This document shows positions 1 through 11,418 of a stretch of DNA of 64,000 nt, piece by piece. The DNA comes from Plasmodiophora brassicae (taxonomy: Eukaryota > Endomyxa > Phytomyxea > Plasmodiophorida > Plasmodiophoridae): NCBI GenBank assembly GCA_039704465.1, contig JASFAU010000014.1, forward strand, positions 682,001 through 746,000, read 5' to 3'. A program made the position numbers and the translations under genes. The first letter of the stretch is position 1. Every line of letters starts with the position of its first letter. The notes beneath the pieces are model-generated. The model did no database searches. It saw only the letters and a list, made by a program, of their open reading frames with translations, and was not told the origin of the DNA.

Positions 1-2
1 AA

Positions 3-1071
3 CTGGCGCAACTGGTCGCCTTGCTGTCCCCACAGTCGCCTCGTCGCAAGATCATCGTGTTCGTGCTGACGTGTGCGCTGGCCGACTACCTCGGCGTCGT
101 CCTGTCGAGGCTGACGTCCCTGAAAGGGCGCACGATTCGTGCCCTGCACGGCAGGATGAAACCATCGTCAAGAACGAAACTGTACGCCGAGTTCGTTGCC
201 GACCAGGACCCATGTGCCCTGCTCTGCACCGACCTCGTCGCTCGCGGGTGCGACGTCCCCGATGTCGACCTCATCGTCCAGTTCGATTCGCCCCAGGTCT
301 CGGCTCCGCCTGGGTTCACCCATCGCGAACGACTCAGACCGTTGTGTGCAGGACCCCGACTTCTTCGTGCATCGTGTGGGACGAACGGCCCGAATGGGTC
401 GCTCTGGGGACGCCCTTCTTCTCGTCCTGCCCACCGAGACCGAATACGTCGACGTCCTTCAGGTTCGTGGCGTCCCCATGGACCCGACCGACGAAGGCCC
501 GCCGTCCGACGGTCAGGGTCTGACTGACGAGATCCGGTCGCTGGCTCGTAGCGATCGGGACGTGATGGAGAAGGGCCAGCGCGCCTTCGTCTCGTTCGTT
601 CGCGGGTACAAGGAGCACCTCTGCAACTACGTGTTCCAGCTCGCGCGGCTGCCCCTGGGGCGCTTAGCGGAATCGTTCGGCCTGCTGTTCCTACCGCGGA
701 TGCCCGAGATCCACAAGGCGTCGGCGGCGCAAACGGCTGGGTTTGATGGACCGACCGACGTCGACCCCGATGCGATCCCATACCTGGAGGCGTCGCGCGA
801 GAAGCAACGACAGGCGAACCTGGCGACGAAGCGGGCCGAGCGCGCGAAAGCGAAACTGGAACGGGAGCGCGCGCGTGCCGAGGCGCTGGAGCGCACGAAG
901 GCGGCTGTGAAGGCGCGCCGCAAGCGGAAGCAGAGCGAAACGCAGGACCGCCAGGCCGAATGGGACGACCTGGCCAGCGAGGTCTACGAGTACAAGCGGC
1001 TGAAGCGCGGCAAGATCACCATGAAGCAGTTCGAGGTGCTGGTCGGCGAGCGGGCGCCCAATGACGAATGA
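3..1071 (+). CDS. DDX55: DEAD-box RNA helicase DDX55/Spb4, C-terminal part (5' end outside window)
   Basis: An ATP-dependent RNA helicase of the Spb4/DDX55 family, which acts in nucleolar 60S subunit maturation. The window enters in the second RecA domain. Visible motifs are the HGRM stretch of motif IV, TDLVARGCDVPDVD of motif V and HRVGRTARMGRSG of motif VI. The DUF4217-like tail follows (FVRGYKEH, LPLGRLAESFGLL, LPRMPEI), then a long basic coiled coil containing EKQRQ and LKRGKIT, which is the Spb4/DDX55 signature rather than that of DDX10 or DDX18. An intron at 297-351 (55 nt, GTCTCG...GTGCAG) splits motif V from motif VI and joins in frame (Q|DPDFF). Stop at 1071. The reading frame is open to the left edge, so the ATPase half lies upstream. 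Identity is confident because both core and tail match. Confidence 0.92.
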
Positions 1072-1135
1072 ACCGGTACAATAGTAGTAGCGGGTCATGG
1101 ATCTCGACGGTGTAATCAACGGGGCGCGCGGGTCG

Positions 1136-1432
1136 TCAGCTCGCGAACGGGTTGTTGACGTCGCTGGCGAACGTGACGTAGGCGAGCTTGACGTCCGGGC
1201 GCTTGTAGTACTTTGGCGTGGACGAGCGCGCGAACAGGGCGCGCCGGGTGGCGCCCAGCCGGTTCAGCGTGTTGACGCGCGCCACCGGCAGGTTGTACAG
1301 CTGGCGCAGGTACGCGGCGATCTCCTTCTTGCCGAAGTCGACCGGCACGCGGAACAGCGCCTTGTTCGCCCCCAGGTCCTTCGACGACTTCACCAGCATC
1401 ACCGTCGCCGACAGCAACGTCTTGCGGACCAT
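1136..1432 (-). CDS. MRPL23: Mitochondrial ribosomal protein uL23m (MRPL23)
   Basis: A short basic protein of 98 residues. FRVPVDFGKKEIAAYLRQLY followed by NLPVARVNTL and then YKRPDVKLAYVTF matches the RNA-binding beta-alpha-beta core of uL23 in its mitochondrial form. uL23m sits near the polypeptide exit tunnel of the mitochondrial large subunit. The chosen start, ATG at 1430-1432, gives a compact basic N-terminus. The frame is open further upstream to about 1558, and a short upstream exon carrying a targeting peptide is possible (an acceptor-like CGCGCGCAG and donor-like GTGTACGAG lie just upstream). The start is therefore less certain than the family. The gene lies 140 bp downstream of the stop of the condensin gene on the same strand. 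Confidence 0.8.
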   Translation of the reverse strand: MVRKTLLSATVMLVKSSKDLGANKALFRVPVDFGKKEIAAYLRQLYNLPVARVNTLNRLGATRRALFARSSTPKYYKRPDVKLAYVTFASDVNNPFAS

Positions 1433-1572
1433 CGCTGGTCGACCTCGTACACCTCGATCTGGACTGCGCGCGGTGCGGGGCGCGCCCTCGCCGCACACCG
1501 CACCGCTACACACGATGATTACGGTACAACGCTGGGGCAGAGCGACGTACACTGACACGAGTGGACACTACA

Positions 1573-4500
1573 TTAGATAGGGATGTCGGGGACGTTGTCG
1601 AGGTCGCCGTCACTGCTGCTGCTGCTGGACGAAGGCTGGACGGCGGGTTTCCTAGCACGCCGGCCGGCAGGCAGCTTGGAGGCCTTGGGTGCCGGGCGTC
1701 GCCTACTGGAGGATGGGGCGGCGGCGGCGGCCCTGCGTGTGGATGCCGACGACCGCTTTGGGGTCTTGGGCGGCGCAAACACGTCGTCGTCATTGTCGTC
1801 CGGGACGTTCTCCTTGGCGGGCGGCACGGCAGGGCGCGCCGACGCTGCTCGTCGTGCCCGGGGCGTCTTGGCGGGAGCGGCAGCGGAGGGCGACGGCTCC
1901 GCGTCGTCGCCATCGGAGGAATGCACCGCTTTCTTGCCCCTTGGCTTTCGCGCGCGTCGCAGCGGCTCCTGCTGCTGTTCTTTGTCGGAACCTTCGCCCC
2001 CTGCAGCGGGCCGTTCGTCCGCGTCGGCGTCGTCAGCAGCGGGTGCATGCAGCGACGTCATCCGGCGGTCGAACTCTTCGAGCTGCTCCAGGAACTCGCC
2101 TTCGGCAGCCTTCTTGGCCTTGACAATGATGCCTCGCAGAAGGTTGAACACTTCGTCGTCGTCGAGCTTGTCGCTGTACAGCTTGACCAGCGACATGAAC
2201 TTCGACACGATCTTGGACGACGTGATGTTCAGGCAGCTGAGGCAGTAGGCGTAATTGCGCCAATGCTGGGCATCTGTGCGAGCGACACACGCTGAGCATT
2301 GCGTCGGCGGGGGGTCGGAACACAACCACGATGACCTTCGGTCGTAGGGAAACGATGGCAGAACTTTTCGACAAGGCTCTCGATCTGGCGTTCCTTGTCG
2401 ACGAACTCGATCAGGTACTTGCTGATGCGCTTGAACACGTCGGGGTCCACGCTTTCGACACGGGACAGCCTGGAATGGAGAAGTGAGCGACGCGCGACCA
2501 CGACGCGTACCGCGCCACCGGACCTGCTGATCGTATCGGGGAGCACATTGTAGATCGGGTTGTTGACCTTCTTGGACAGCTCCGTGAAGAACAGATGGGC
2601 CAAATCTTTGATAGACGACTCCGGATCGTCGAGGCAGAGCGTAACGGCGGATATCTCACCTTTGACCTTGATCATGTCGTTGAGGATCAGATGCGACAGC
2701 ACCATCAACGTGTTCTTGCGGACACGAGGCACGCCATCCTTCAGCGGTGCGTACATATGGCTCGTCCAGGGATCGATCAAATTCGGGAAGCGGAATGCCA
2801 GATCACCGAGCGCTCTGCAACCAAGGAGCGTGAATCAGTGCCCAGTTGCGATCCAATGTGATGAATGCGGGACGTACATGACGAGGTTCGCCCGAATGTT
2901 AGGACATTCTGCCCTTTGGAGGAGTGTGAACAGAAGGCGAAGGTGCTGTTCGCAGAACGACGCCGACACGCACATGATCTTGCAGAGCGCGAGGGACGCA
3001 GACATCTGCAGAACTTGGTCGGAATACTGAGATGGGTTGCCGATGACGTTGACGAGAAGTGGCGCGATGGCGCCAACAATGCTGTTAGGATCGAGAAGCC
3101 CCGCCTGCGCGCGTTCTTTGAGGACTTCGACTTCGAGTTCGTCAGCTTGACCGCCACCGACGGCTGCAAGCTCGTCATCTTCTTCGATGGCAACGTCTTC
3201 CCGGTCCTGATGGTTGTTCCGCGTTCGCTTCCAGCTGGCTTCGAGCTCTTCGTGGTACACGAGCATTCGGATCGCAGCGTGCCCGACCAGGAAAAACAAC
3301 TGGGAGAGCTGCGTCGCGTCACCAAGCAGTTCCCCAAACACGCGCTGAGCATAAAGATTGAGAACGTCGCTGATAACGGCATCGGGACATGGGTGCAGTT
3401 TGAAAACGGCATCCATAGCCTGCTGAGCAGCGCTGAACCAATGGGGCCCCATGCCGACTTTGGCTTCCAGCACAGAACGCAAGTGACCAAATGCCGGCGA
3501 ATCGGCAGGAATGGCATTGGGGGCCATGCGTTGAAGGGCGATGCATGCGGACCTGACCAACGCGCTGTCGGTATGCGATTTAAACGACCTGGACAGGATC
3601 TGGTCCAGGTTGCGATGGATGACATCGGGAAGCGAGAGGCCGGCCATTGCCAGCAGGTCGAGAGCGGCACGCGCTTGCGTCAATGAAGACGACGGGTCTG
3701 ACAAGACCCTTACCAAGGACGACATGTGTGCAACGGTTATTGACCCAGCACGGACCAGGTCGGAAACAATGACCTCGAGACACGTCAACTCGGTGACGGT
3801 TGTCCTGACGGCCAGGTTGACAAGGCCGGCGGCGACATCGGTCGACGGGCGCCCCTTGACGTACACGCGATCATAGACGGCGACGATCGCATCTTTGACA
3901 TCAGCTTGCTTTGAGTATACTGCGCAAACCACACTAAGAACACATCTCGTTTCAACGCCCAGACTGCAGCTACCAAGTGGCAACATCTTGTGAAGGGCGT
4001 TCGTGGAGCCAGCAACCCCGAATTCATGCGCCGCTACAATGAACTCGATAGCAGACAGCGCATCGGACACCGATTTGGAGGACAGCAGCGAGATCATGGT
4101 CGATATCACGACCTTATGGTTCAAGTAAGACTCACGAAACACGGCTAGAGGAAAGCGTACCTCGATACGCTGGCAAAACTGCAGGCCGATCTTCAATTGG
4201 GACACCTCATGGTTGGCGGCGTTTAACTGCGATTCTAGCTCTGCTGACCCGTTCAGGATTGCTAACCGGGCATACGAAGCACGTCGAGGTACCTAATGTC
4301 GGACGGTTGCCTTCGATGACCATATCATCCTCGTCGTCGCCACCAACTCGTTCCTGTTGTAACGTTGGTCAAAAGCCGGGGCATTATACAATCAGGCATA
4401 CCTCTCCGGATGCGTCCAGCTTCTCCTTCAGGGCGCCAATCTGGGCAACAACGTCATCCATTTTAGCAGCAAACTGCCGTCCATCCAGCTGAGCAGCGAA

Positions 4501-6172
4501 TGGATTGTGTTGAAGGATCGTCGTAAAGAACTGGATAGCTGCCTTCCGGACGAACACTGACTTGTCGAGAAGCCTTTCGGCTGCACCGGCCATCACCTAC
4601 GAATGCCATCGCTGTCAGCATACGTGTTGGTTCGATCTGGGGTTTGCCATACATCGTCAAGGACTTGAAGAGGAATGCGCTCGGCTTCGGCAAGCATTCG
4701 CCAGGTGGCCAGTGCCGCACTGCGAGAGTACGAGCACGAATCCAGGAACCGTTGGACCAGAGTGTGAATGATGGCGGCGCGAAGCTCTGTCGGCATGACC
4801 TCGTCATCGTTGTTTAGAAGAAGTGTCCCCAGCATCTTGATGATCCCATTTCGGAGGGCGTAGTGCTCTGCGTCGATGAAAGGAAGTACGACTGGAAGTG
4901 ACTGTACGACTTCTGCCGGCATGCGAGTAGCAATCTCCACAAGAAATGTTGAAATACATTTGCAACTCTGTGCAACACTGGAAGTGAGACGCATGGCACC
5001 GTATCACACAGACGGTGCGCAAACCAGTAAGTCCCGAGACAGCTGCTTGGAGTCCAGTCGCCCAATCTCGTCAAGTACCCCGATTGCAAACGGTGGGGAA
5101 CTGAAGTCGGCGAGCGAATGCTGCAGAAACGCGGCAACAAGTGTCTAAAGCATACGCGATCAGCTTCAGAGCAAGGCTGGGCAGCAACACCCTTACAGCT
5201 GCATGTTCCGAGGAGAGCACGAGCTGGACAAGACCCGCGATCGCCTGGGCATCCAGCGTGAACGTTGTCATACTTCGTGACACCAGACTGAACATGCAAT
5301 TCCGCAGGGCAGCATTTCGAACGGCGGCATTGTCCTTGTCTTCCATCAGCTGTATGCCAACTTGGAAGAGCAACGCGCCAAACTCTACAGCATTGCCTTA
5401 GCTGCGACCAGCGGAATACGATCCTCAAAACGCGTAGAGCACCTTCTTCCGGCTCTCCTGTCCAGAGGCGTTTCAAGGCCTTATGATCGATCATCTCCAG
5501 GAAAGCGCTAGTGACTTTCTCCTTCAAATCGTCCCAATTGTCCTCCTAAAGATACGGGTTAAGCTCTCGACGTGGTGATGGACATGCGCAGCACTGACAG
5601 CGTTCTTGGATTTGGATCCCTTCGACTTGGTCGGCTGAACAACGTCTCGGTACATGCGGCTGACCGCCGTGGACAGTAGATACGAATGCATCTTGAGAGC
5701 GTTCCGGACAATATCGACGCGCTCGCGATTCTCCACCGAGTCCAGGTCGACGTCGCGGTCCATGACGACGGAATTGATGGACCCCACAAGCGATACCAGC
5801 GACGTGCATAAAATCGACATGAGGAGCCTGCGATCTGCAGCAGGCATTGCTCCGCAGCCGCTGTCAGGACACCAGGTGAGATCGGGTGAGCACAGCCTGC
5901 AACCTGACGGACAGCATACCAAACCAGCCAGTACAGGGAGTCGAACGCCTCATGTGCATAAATGTTCGTCGGGTCATTTGTCAACCTGACTTCCACATCT
6001 GTCGCCGTTTCAGACCGCAGGAACCGACGTCCGACCCCGGATCAGGACCTGCCAATATCTGCTTCGTATGGTGCGCCGGCGGCCCCACCCGATCGTGCAG
6101 CGTGTACCGATCATCCAGGTCCAGCGCCAGGTCCTCCACGTGCAGCGGCACCTTGAATTCCACGATCGACAT
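1573..6172 (-). CDS. NCAPD2: Condensin complex subunit 1 (NCAPD2/Ycs4), multi-exon
   Basis: HEAT-repeat subunit of condensin I, which compacts mitotic chromosomes. The N-terminus VEFKVPLHVEDL resembles the NCAPD2 start. A Cnd1 domain near the end contains DPWTSHMYAPLKDGVPRVRK, LSHLILNDMIKVKG and NVLPDTISR, then RQIESLVEKFCHRF. An acidic, Ser-rich tail ends at 1573. Introns that join in frame include 6048-5999, about 5602-5550 (GTCAGT...TTTAG), a GTACGT-donor intron near 2865-2800 joining NLVM/I to ALGDLAFRFP, and about 2338-2277 joining RFPTTE to DAQHWRN. Other introns lie near 5940-5870, 5410, 5080-4980, 4600 and 4400-4210, with borders not fixed. Expected length is about 1,300-1,400 residues, as in the family. 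The start ATG at 6170-6172 is the first in the frame that yields the conserved N-terminus. Confidence 0.93.
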
Positions 6173-6654
6173 CGCACGCAGTGCCCCCCGCAGGCGCTGG
6201 GCAAAACTGGGGTTTCGGAACCCCGCCAAAAAAATGGCGATCTGGCCGACGCCGTTCTAGCGAAGACGCGCGCTGCCAGGAAGTTGCACGACATATCAGA
6301 TAACGATGCAGGTGGACAACTCACCATTGGGAATACGCAGACTCTGCGGTCCTGACGAAATCCTACGATCAGACGAAGGTCTGTTCAACACCCGCCTCAG
6401 GTGGAAAAGCAAACGGGCACATGGCAGGCTGGGAAATGGCTCGTTGACGGCAACTGCCAATTGGCGCCATGTGTGGACGTGCTGGTGTGCGGCGGACTTT
6501 TCGATAGGTAAAACGCGAGACATACCGCGCGCTCGGACGGAGCATGGCAGTTGACGCGTGCGCATGGTCGCCCCCCCGGCCCCCGGGGCCCGGTGCGGCG
6601 ACGGCGTGCGGTCGTCGTCGGCGGACACTTTTGCTGCACTGAGCGGCGATAGGG
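6173..6654. promoter_or_regulatory. Intergenic region between divergent NCAPD2 and DAHP synthase
   Basis: Neither strand gives a recognisable protein or a spliceable open frame here. The two flanking genes point away from each other, so this stretch must carry both promoters. No TATA box or other conserved motif stood out. It contains a C-rich run around 6568-6590. Confidence 0.35.
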
Positions 6655-7812
6655 ATGTCCGTCGGGTCTGCGGCGACGCCCGGTGGCCGCCGATCCAGCA
6701 TGAAACGCGACGGGATTGCCGAGGGCGACGCCGCGCTGCCGCCCACCGACGACCTGTCCATTGAGTCGTATTCGCCGCTGATCTCGCCGGCCCTGCTGCG
6801 CGAGGAGATCCCGATGACGCGTCGATCGGCCGCCGCCGTCACGCGCGGCCGCGAACTCGCCGCCGACATCCTGTCGCGCCGCGATGATCGCCTGCTCGTC
6901 GTTGTCGGTCCCTGCAGCCTGCACGACCCGAAGGCGGCGCTCGAGTACGGCGCGCTGTTGGCGCCCGTCGCCGCGCGCCTCGCTCCCGATCTCCACATCG
7001 TCATGCGCGCCTACTTTGAGAAACCAAGGACAACGGTCGGGTGGAAAGGGCTGATCAACGACCCCGACCTGAATGGCAGCTTCAACATCAACAAGGGCCT
7101 GCGGACCGCCCGGCGGCTGCTGTGCGACCTGACCGAACTGGGCGTCCCGGTTGGGTGCGAGTTGCTGGACACGATCTCGCCGCAGTTCATCGCTGATCTG
7201 GTGTCGTGGGGCGCGATTGGCGCTCGTACGACGGAATGCCAGCTGCATCGCGAGCTCGCCAGCGGCGTGTCGTTCCCCATTGGCTTCAAGAACGGGACGA
7301 ATGGTGATGTCCAGATAGCGATCGATGCGATGTGGGCGTCATCGCACCCGCATGTGTTCCTGGGCGTCAACGCTCATGGCCTCGCAACGATCTGCAGAAC
7401 GCGCGGCAACGACTGCGTTCACATGATCCTGAGAGGCGGCGCTCACGCGACCAACTACGATGAGCAGAGCGTTGGCGATTGCCTGGAGAGGATTGCCAGG
7501 TCGGGCGTGGGGAACCCCGCTGTCATGGTCGACTGCTCCCATGGGAACTCGAGGAAGGTGCACACGAACCAGCCGGTCGTCTGCGCCGAGGTCGCAAGGC
7601 AGGTCGCCAACGGCAACAGCGGCCTTGTCGGCGTCATGATTGAGTCGAACCTGAAGGGCGGCAACCAGAAACTGTCGAAGGAAGGCGGGCTGGCCGCGCT
7701 CGAGTACGGCCAGAGCATCACGGACGCCTGCGTATCCTGGGCCGACACTGTCCCTATGCTGGAGCAACTTGCACAGGCCGTTCGCGACCGACGAAAGCAT
7801 CTGCCAGTTTAG
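6655..7812 (+). CDS. 3-deoxy-D-arabino-heptulosonate 7-phosphate (DAHP) synthase, type I
   Basis: First enzyme of the shikimate pathway: phosphoenolpyruvate plus erythrose 4-phosphate gives DAHP. Single exon, 385 residues, close to bacterial AroF/G/H and yeast Aro3/Aro4. Catalytic and metal-site motifs are all present: VVVGPCSLHDPKAALEY, KPRTTVGWKGLINDPDLNGS, GARTTECQ, GFKNGTNG, RGGAHATNY, VDCSHGNS and GVMIESNL. The usual GARTTESQ has Cys in place of Ser. The N-terminal extension before the barrel (ISPALLREEIP) is the region that binds Phe, Tyr or Trp inhibitors in this class, so feedback control is likely. ATG at 6655 is the first in frame; a second at 6700 is possible. The N-terminus does not look like a strong organelle signal. 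Aromatic flux from here could feed tyrosine for the two tyrosinases in the window, which is inference. Confidence 0.95.
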   Translation: MSVGSAATPGGRRSSMKRDGIAEGDAALPPTDDLSIESYSPLISPALLREEIPMTRRSAAAVTRGRELAADILSRRDDRLLVVVGPCSLHDPKAALEYGALLAPVAARLAPDLHIVMRAYFEKPRTTVGWKGLINDPDLNGSFNINKGLRTARRLLCDLTELGVPVGCELLDTISPQFIADLVSWGAIGARTTECQLHRELASGVSFPIGFKNGTNGDVQIAIDAMWASSHPHVFLGVNAHGLATICRTRGNDCVHMILRGGAHATNYDEQSVGDCLERIARSGVGNPAVMVDCSHGNSRKVHTNQPVVCAEVARQVANGNSGLVGVMIESNLKGGNQKLSKEGGLAALEYGQSITDACVSWADTVPMLEQLAQAVRDRRKHLPV

Positions 7813-8219
7813 GTGGTACTTTTCGTCGTATTGCGATACAGTGTCGTTCTGTCCCAGAAGACGCCGTCGTTCCTCGATGATCTTTACGTGTACCGCTATA
7901 TAGGTCTAGTGGGCATCGACAATGGGTAGTTCTGGACCTGCTAGTTCGTTGATGGTGTAACCGAAGCGCTTGGTACACCGATGTTCGGCTATCGGTACTA
8001 CATGTCGGATGGCCCGAGACGCTCATAGTGACATCATATCCTGCTGGTCTTCATCCGCTGTCGTCATGGGCAACACCCCCTGCTCCTCTCAGCAGTCCCA
8101 TATGGTCTTACGTGTCTCATTGGAAATGAGCATGGCCAACGTCTCGGGACAGGACAGCGCGGTCCATTGGCAACCTCAGAATTTATCCATCCTCTTCTAG
8201 CTAGAGTGATGCCGATGCC
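7813..8219. other. Convergent intergenic region
   Basis: About 400 bp between the stops of DAHP synthase (+) and the Sfi1-like gene (-). Only short, unrelated open frames are present. It probably holds the two 3' untranslated regions. A small extra 3' exon of the minus-strand gene cannot be excluded. Confidence 0.4.
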
Positions 8220-10812
8220 TTATCGGATGTGCGTCTTCCAGAACAGGGAGCTGGCCGCATCAGCAGTCGCATTGACCTGTAGCGCCCGGAACGCTTTCTT
8301 GAGCGGGACGAGGTACCTCCATTTGACAACGAACCGTTTCCGCCTGTGGACGACCTCGGCGACGACGCGACGCCACGCTCGGAACGCTCTGGCTCGGTCG
8401 ACGGCACGCTTCCAGATTCCCATGGCGTCCACCTTTCTTCGTAACGAGTCGAAGATCTCAGCGGTGCTCTGTTGGCATCTTCGAACACGTTGCGTTCTCT
8501 CCCGACAGGCAAACGCCCTCCAGGCGCTGAAAACGGCCGTCTGAAGTTCCACGTTCCTCTCATGCTGCGGGTGTTCGACCCTCTCCTTCCATCGATAGAC
8601 AGCATCGCGAAGCACACGCGACAATACACGAGCCTGCTTGCAGCGGTTCCGCCATCGTTGCCATAATCGTCGCCATTCATGCTGCAGGTGAGCGGTATGG
8701 GCACGATCCAACGCTCGACGCAGCCGACGCTTTTGCAATGTCGCCAACGTCCACCTTCTGAACGCGCTGCTTAGGCATGCCCTCATGCGATTGAACGCGA
8801 TCTGAGCATGGGGACGACGCAGGCTTGCTCGTGAGCGCCATCGATGCCACAGGCGTTTCTGCAGGCGCAGCGGGTAGACGACTTCGCTGACCAGGTGCCG
8901 GGTTCGATTACGGCCGTCGAAAACGGTCATCCAGTGCAGGAAGCTCCCTCGCAGGCACGAATACATTGCTAGTGAGTCGGCTTCTCGGGCCATGCGAGTC
9001 GCGTGTCGCCAACGACTCAACGCACGACGTCCACGACGGAACCTGGACGAACGCGTTAGATGCTTCACAGGCGGGTTGGCGTTTGCCGACGAACCTCCCC
9101 AGAGCATCGACATGTCGAGAAAGGTCAACGGCACAGAGGGCTGAACGCCAGCGCACGAAAGCGGCACGTCGAGCGCTACGATCCGCCAACATGTCTGCGA
9201 GGCGCATTAAGGTAGGTCGTTGCGCCCGATGGTCAGGTACTGGTTCGCGAGCTGGATGACCGGGGTTAGCAAGGGCAAAGCAGAGAGGACCAGTACGCTC
9301 ACCTGGCGGTCGGCCCGGGCCGGAAGCGATGCCGCTGGTATTGCGGACCGCTGTGGCACAGCGCGCCTTGAACTCTGCACGACAGATGGCGTGCCTGCTG
9401 TCACCGGGCGGCGACGTTATGCCGTCGACGCGATGCTGAAGCTCGTCGCGAAGGCGCAGACGTCGACGATACGCCTCATGCCATCTGTAGAATGGGTTCG
9501 ATGCCGCGTACGCTGCCGCTAGGCGGTCCAGCATCTCGTTTCTCCGGACCTGGATGAGGCGAAGGTGCCAGACCGTCAGTGCATTCCGGAGCAGGCGATC
9601 ACGCCGCCATTGAATCAACGATGCCGCCAGCTGAGGCCGATCATGGTCACGAACTGGGGTGGAACGTGCCCAGAGGCGGAAGGACGCCGTTTGTAGCATA
9701 GCCGGGAACCTGGCGTGCATCCGATCGACGAGTGCACGACGAAGGCGCGACAAAGCGGACAGGTTGCAGAGGGTGACGAGGAAGATTTGGGCAGTGGTCT
9801 TCACGGCCAGCGACCTCGCTAACCGGATCTTCATCAGGACGTCTTCGAGACGCACGGATCGACGAGGACGGCGCCGAACGTATGCACCTTGACGTAGACC
9901 CATGATCATGGGCGCGCGTTCCACAACGACCGACGCGTGATCCCGTTTCAGGTTCAACGCGATCGCACTGCTGACGCGAACCTTTTCCTGCAACTCGTCC
10001 ACTGCATTGTTCAGCGCCCGTTCCTTGATCCGCTGCTCGCGCCGAAGCTCCCGAACCTTCTCCCCGATCAGTCGAATCGACTGTAGACGAATAACGTACA
10101 GCGCTGGGGAAATCTCCTCTGGGGCATCAACGTCATCGTCCGTGCCACTTGCCGACGACGACGATGCAGCATCATCGGCAGCGTTTGCCAAACAGTCCTC
10201 AACAATGTCGTGGAGTGTTGTCAGAGCAGCATTCCTATGCTGGGTCTTCGTCCTCTTGGCAGGGCCAGGTGACGATGGCGGAGAAGTCGCACGCCTCGTC
10301 TCTTCGTGGTGCCTGAGGACCTCTTTGGTGCACTGGGCGGCATATCGTTGCCTTCTGCGAATGCCTTCCTCGACCCGACGAGCAATGGCAACGTTATGCG
10401 AACGGGACTGCCCGCCAGCGCTGGCGGCGATGACACGCGCCCGTGTCGGGTGTGAGCAGGGTGCTACGACTGTAGCCGCCCGCGTTGACGCATTCGACGT
10501 CGCCGGTTTCGCATTAACGGCTTCCTTGCGACTCGGTCTATAGGCCGGTTCCTCGTCGATGATCTTCTCATCGTTACGGTTCTGACTGTGGAAGATGTCG
10601 TCGCTAAGAAGATCGTATATCGCGGCGAGTGACCGAGCTGGAGGTTCTGCAAGCTTCGGGGGCGGTACTGCTGAAGGAGGCTCGATATCCTGTTTCGCAA
10701 CGTGAACCGGCCGATACGATACAGGTTCGACGTTCAGGAGGTGCTCGTATGCGGAGGTGATGTCCCCGATGATGTCGCAAGAAGCGTCGGCGGGTTTCCC
10801 TCTCCGGCCCAT
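8220..10812 (-). CDS. Sfi1-like Trp-repeat (centrin-binding type) protein
   Basis: About 846 residues from the ATG at 10810-10812. The N-terminal half is disordered and rich in Pro, Ser and Arg (SPPSSPGPAKRTK, an acidic Ser/Asp stretch), followed by a helical EKVRELRREQRIKERALN segment. The C-terminal half is a long run of basic helical repeats with Trp spaced about 25-35 residues apart (LFHRWHE-, AFRRWTLATLQKRRLRRAL-, LWQRWRNRCKQARVLSRVL- and FRAWRRVVAEV-like units). This is the pattern of Sfi1, which binds centrin along an extended helix at centrosomes, spindle poles or basal bodies. An intron at 9094-9043 joins DALGR to FRRGRRALSRW with a CTAAC branch-like site. The frame stays open upstream to a possible ATG at 11025, so the start is uncertain. 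Family assignment rests on repeat spacing, not on a conserved catalytic motif. Confidence 0.6.
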
Positions 10813-11055
10813 GTCCCTGGTCCGCTTCTGGCCGCTGGTAATAACCTGACAGAGAGATGTCAACATCAACCCATACGCGATGTATGCGCGATATGCCCCA
10901 CGACGTACTGGTGCCGTCGACCGACGATTGTACTTGGCGAGGCCGGTGCAGAGACGATACGGGCTGGGCGGTACCGAGGCCACTTCGCGCCCGACAATAT
11001 CATGCCAGTCACGAGCGCCGGCCATTTCAGCCTGGCATGCTATGTAGCCAGTCAC

Positions 11056-11418
11056 GTCCGACCGCCGACGCTATTAACTAGAACGCCCAGGAGGCCTCGA
11101 GCACAAACAGCACCAGCCAGTCACAAACGCGGCAATCGATCCCGCAGCGATGCAGCAGTCGAACGACGACCGCCCTATCATGAATGGCATACGACGACCA
11201 TCGGTAGAAACAAGATGGTCCACAGACAGGGCAAGAAAGGGGCAAACGATTATGCATTGGCGTTGAGATGTTGTTCCCGCTCCTGTTCGCGGCTCAGACG
11301 AACGAAGAGCTTGAGCAGATGCAGGCGTGTTCGGGCAGGCGATTTCCCTTTCTCCATCGCGTAAATGTTCAGCCACGAATTCCTCTGCAGACCATGGACG
11401 GCGTCGAGCTTGATCGCG
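11056..11418. other. Intergenic region upstream of the Sfi1-like gene
   Basis: No recognisable coding sequence on either strand. It probably contains the promoter and 5' untranslated region of the minus-strand Sfi1-like gene. If that gene begins at 10812 the non-coding stretch is correspondingly longer. Confidence 0.3.
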
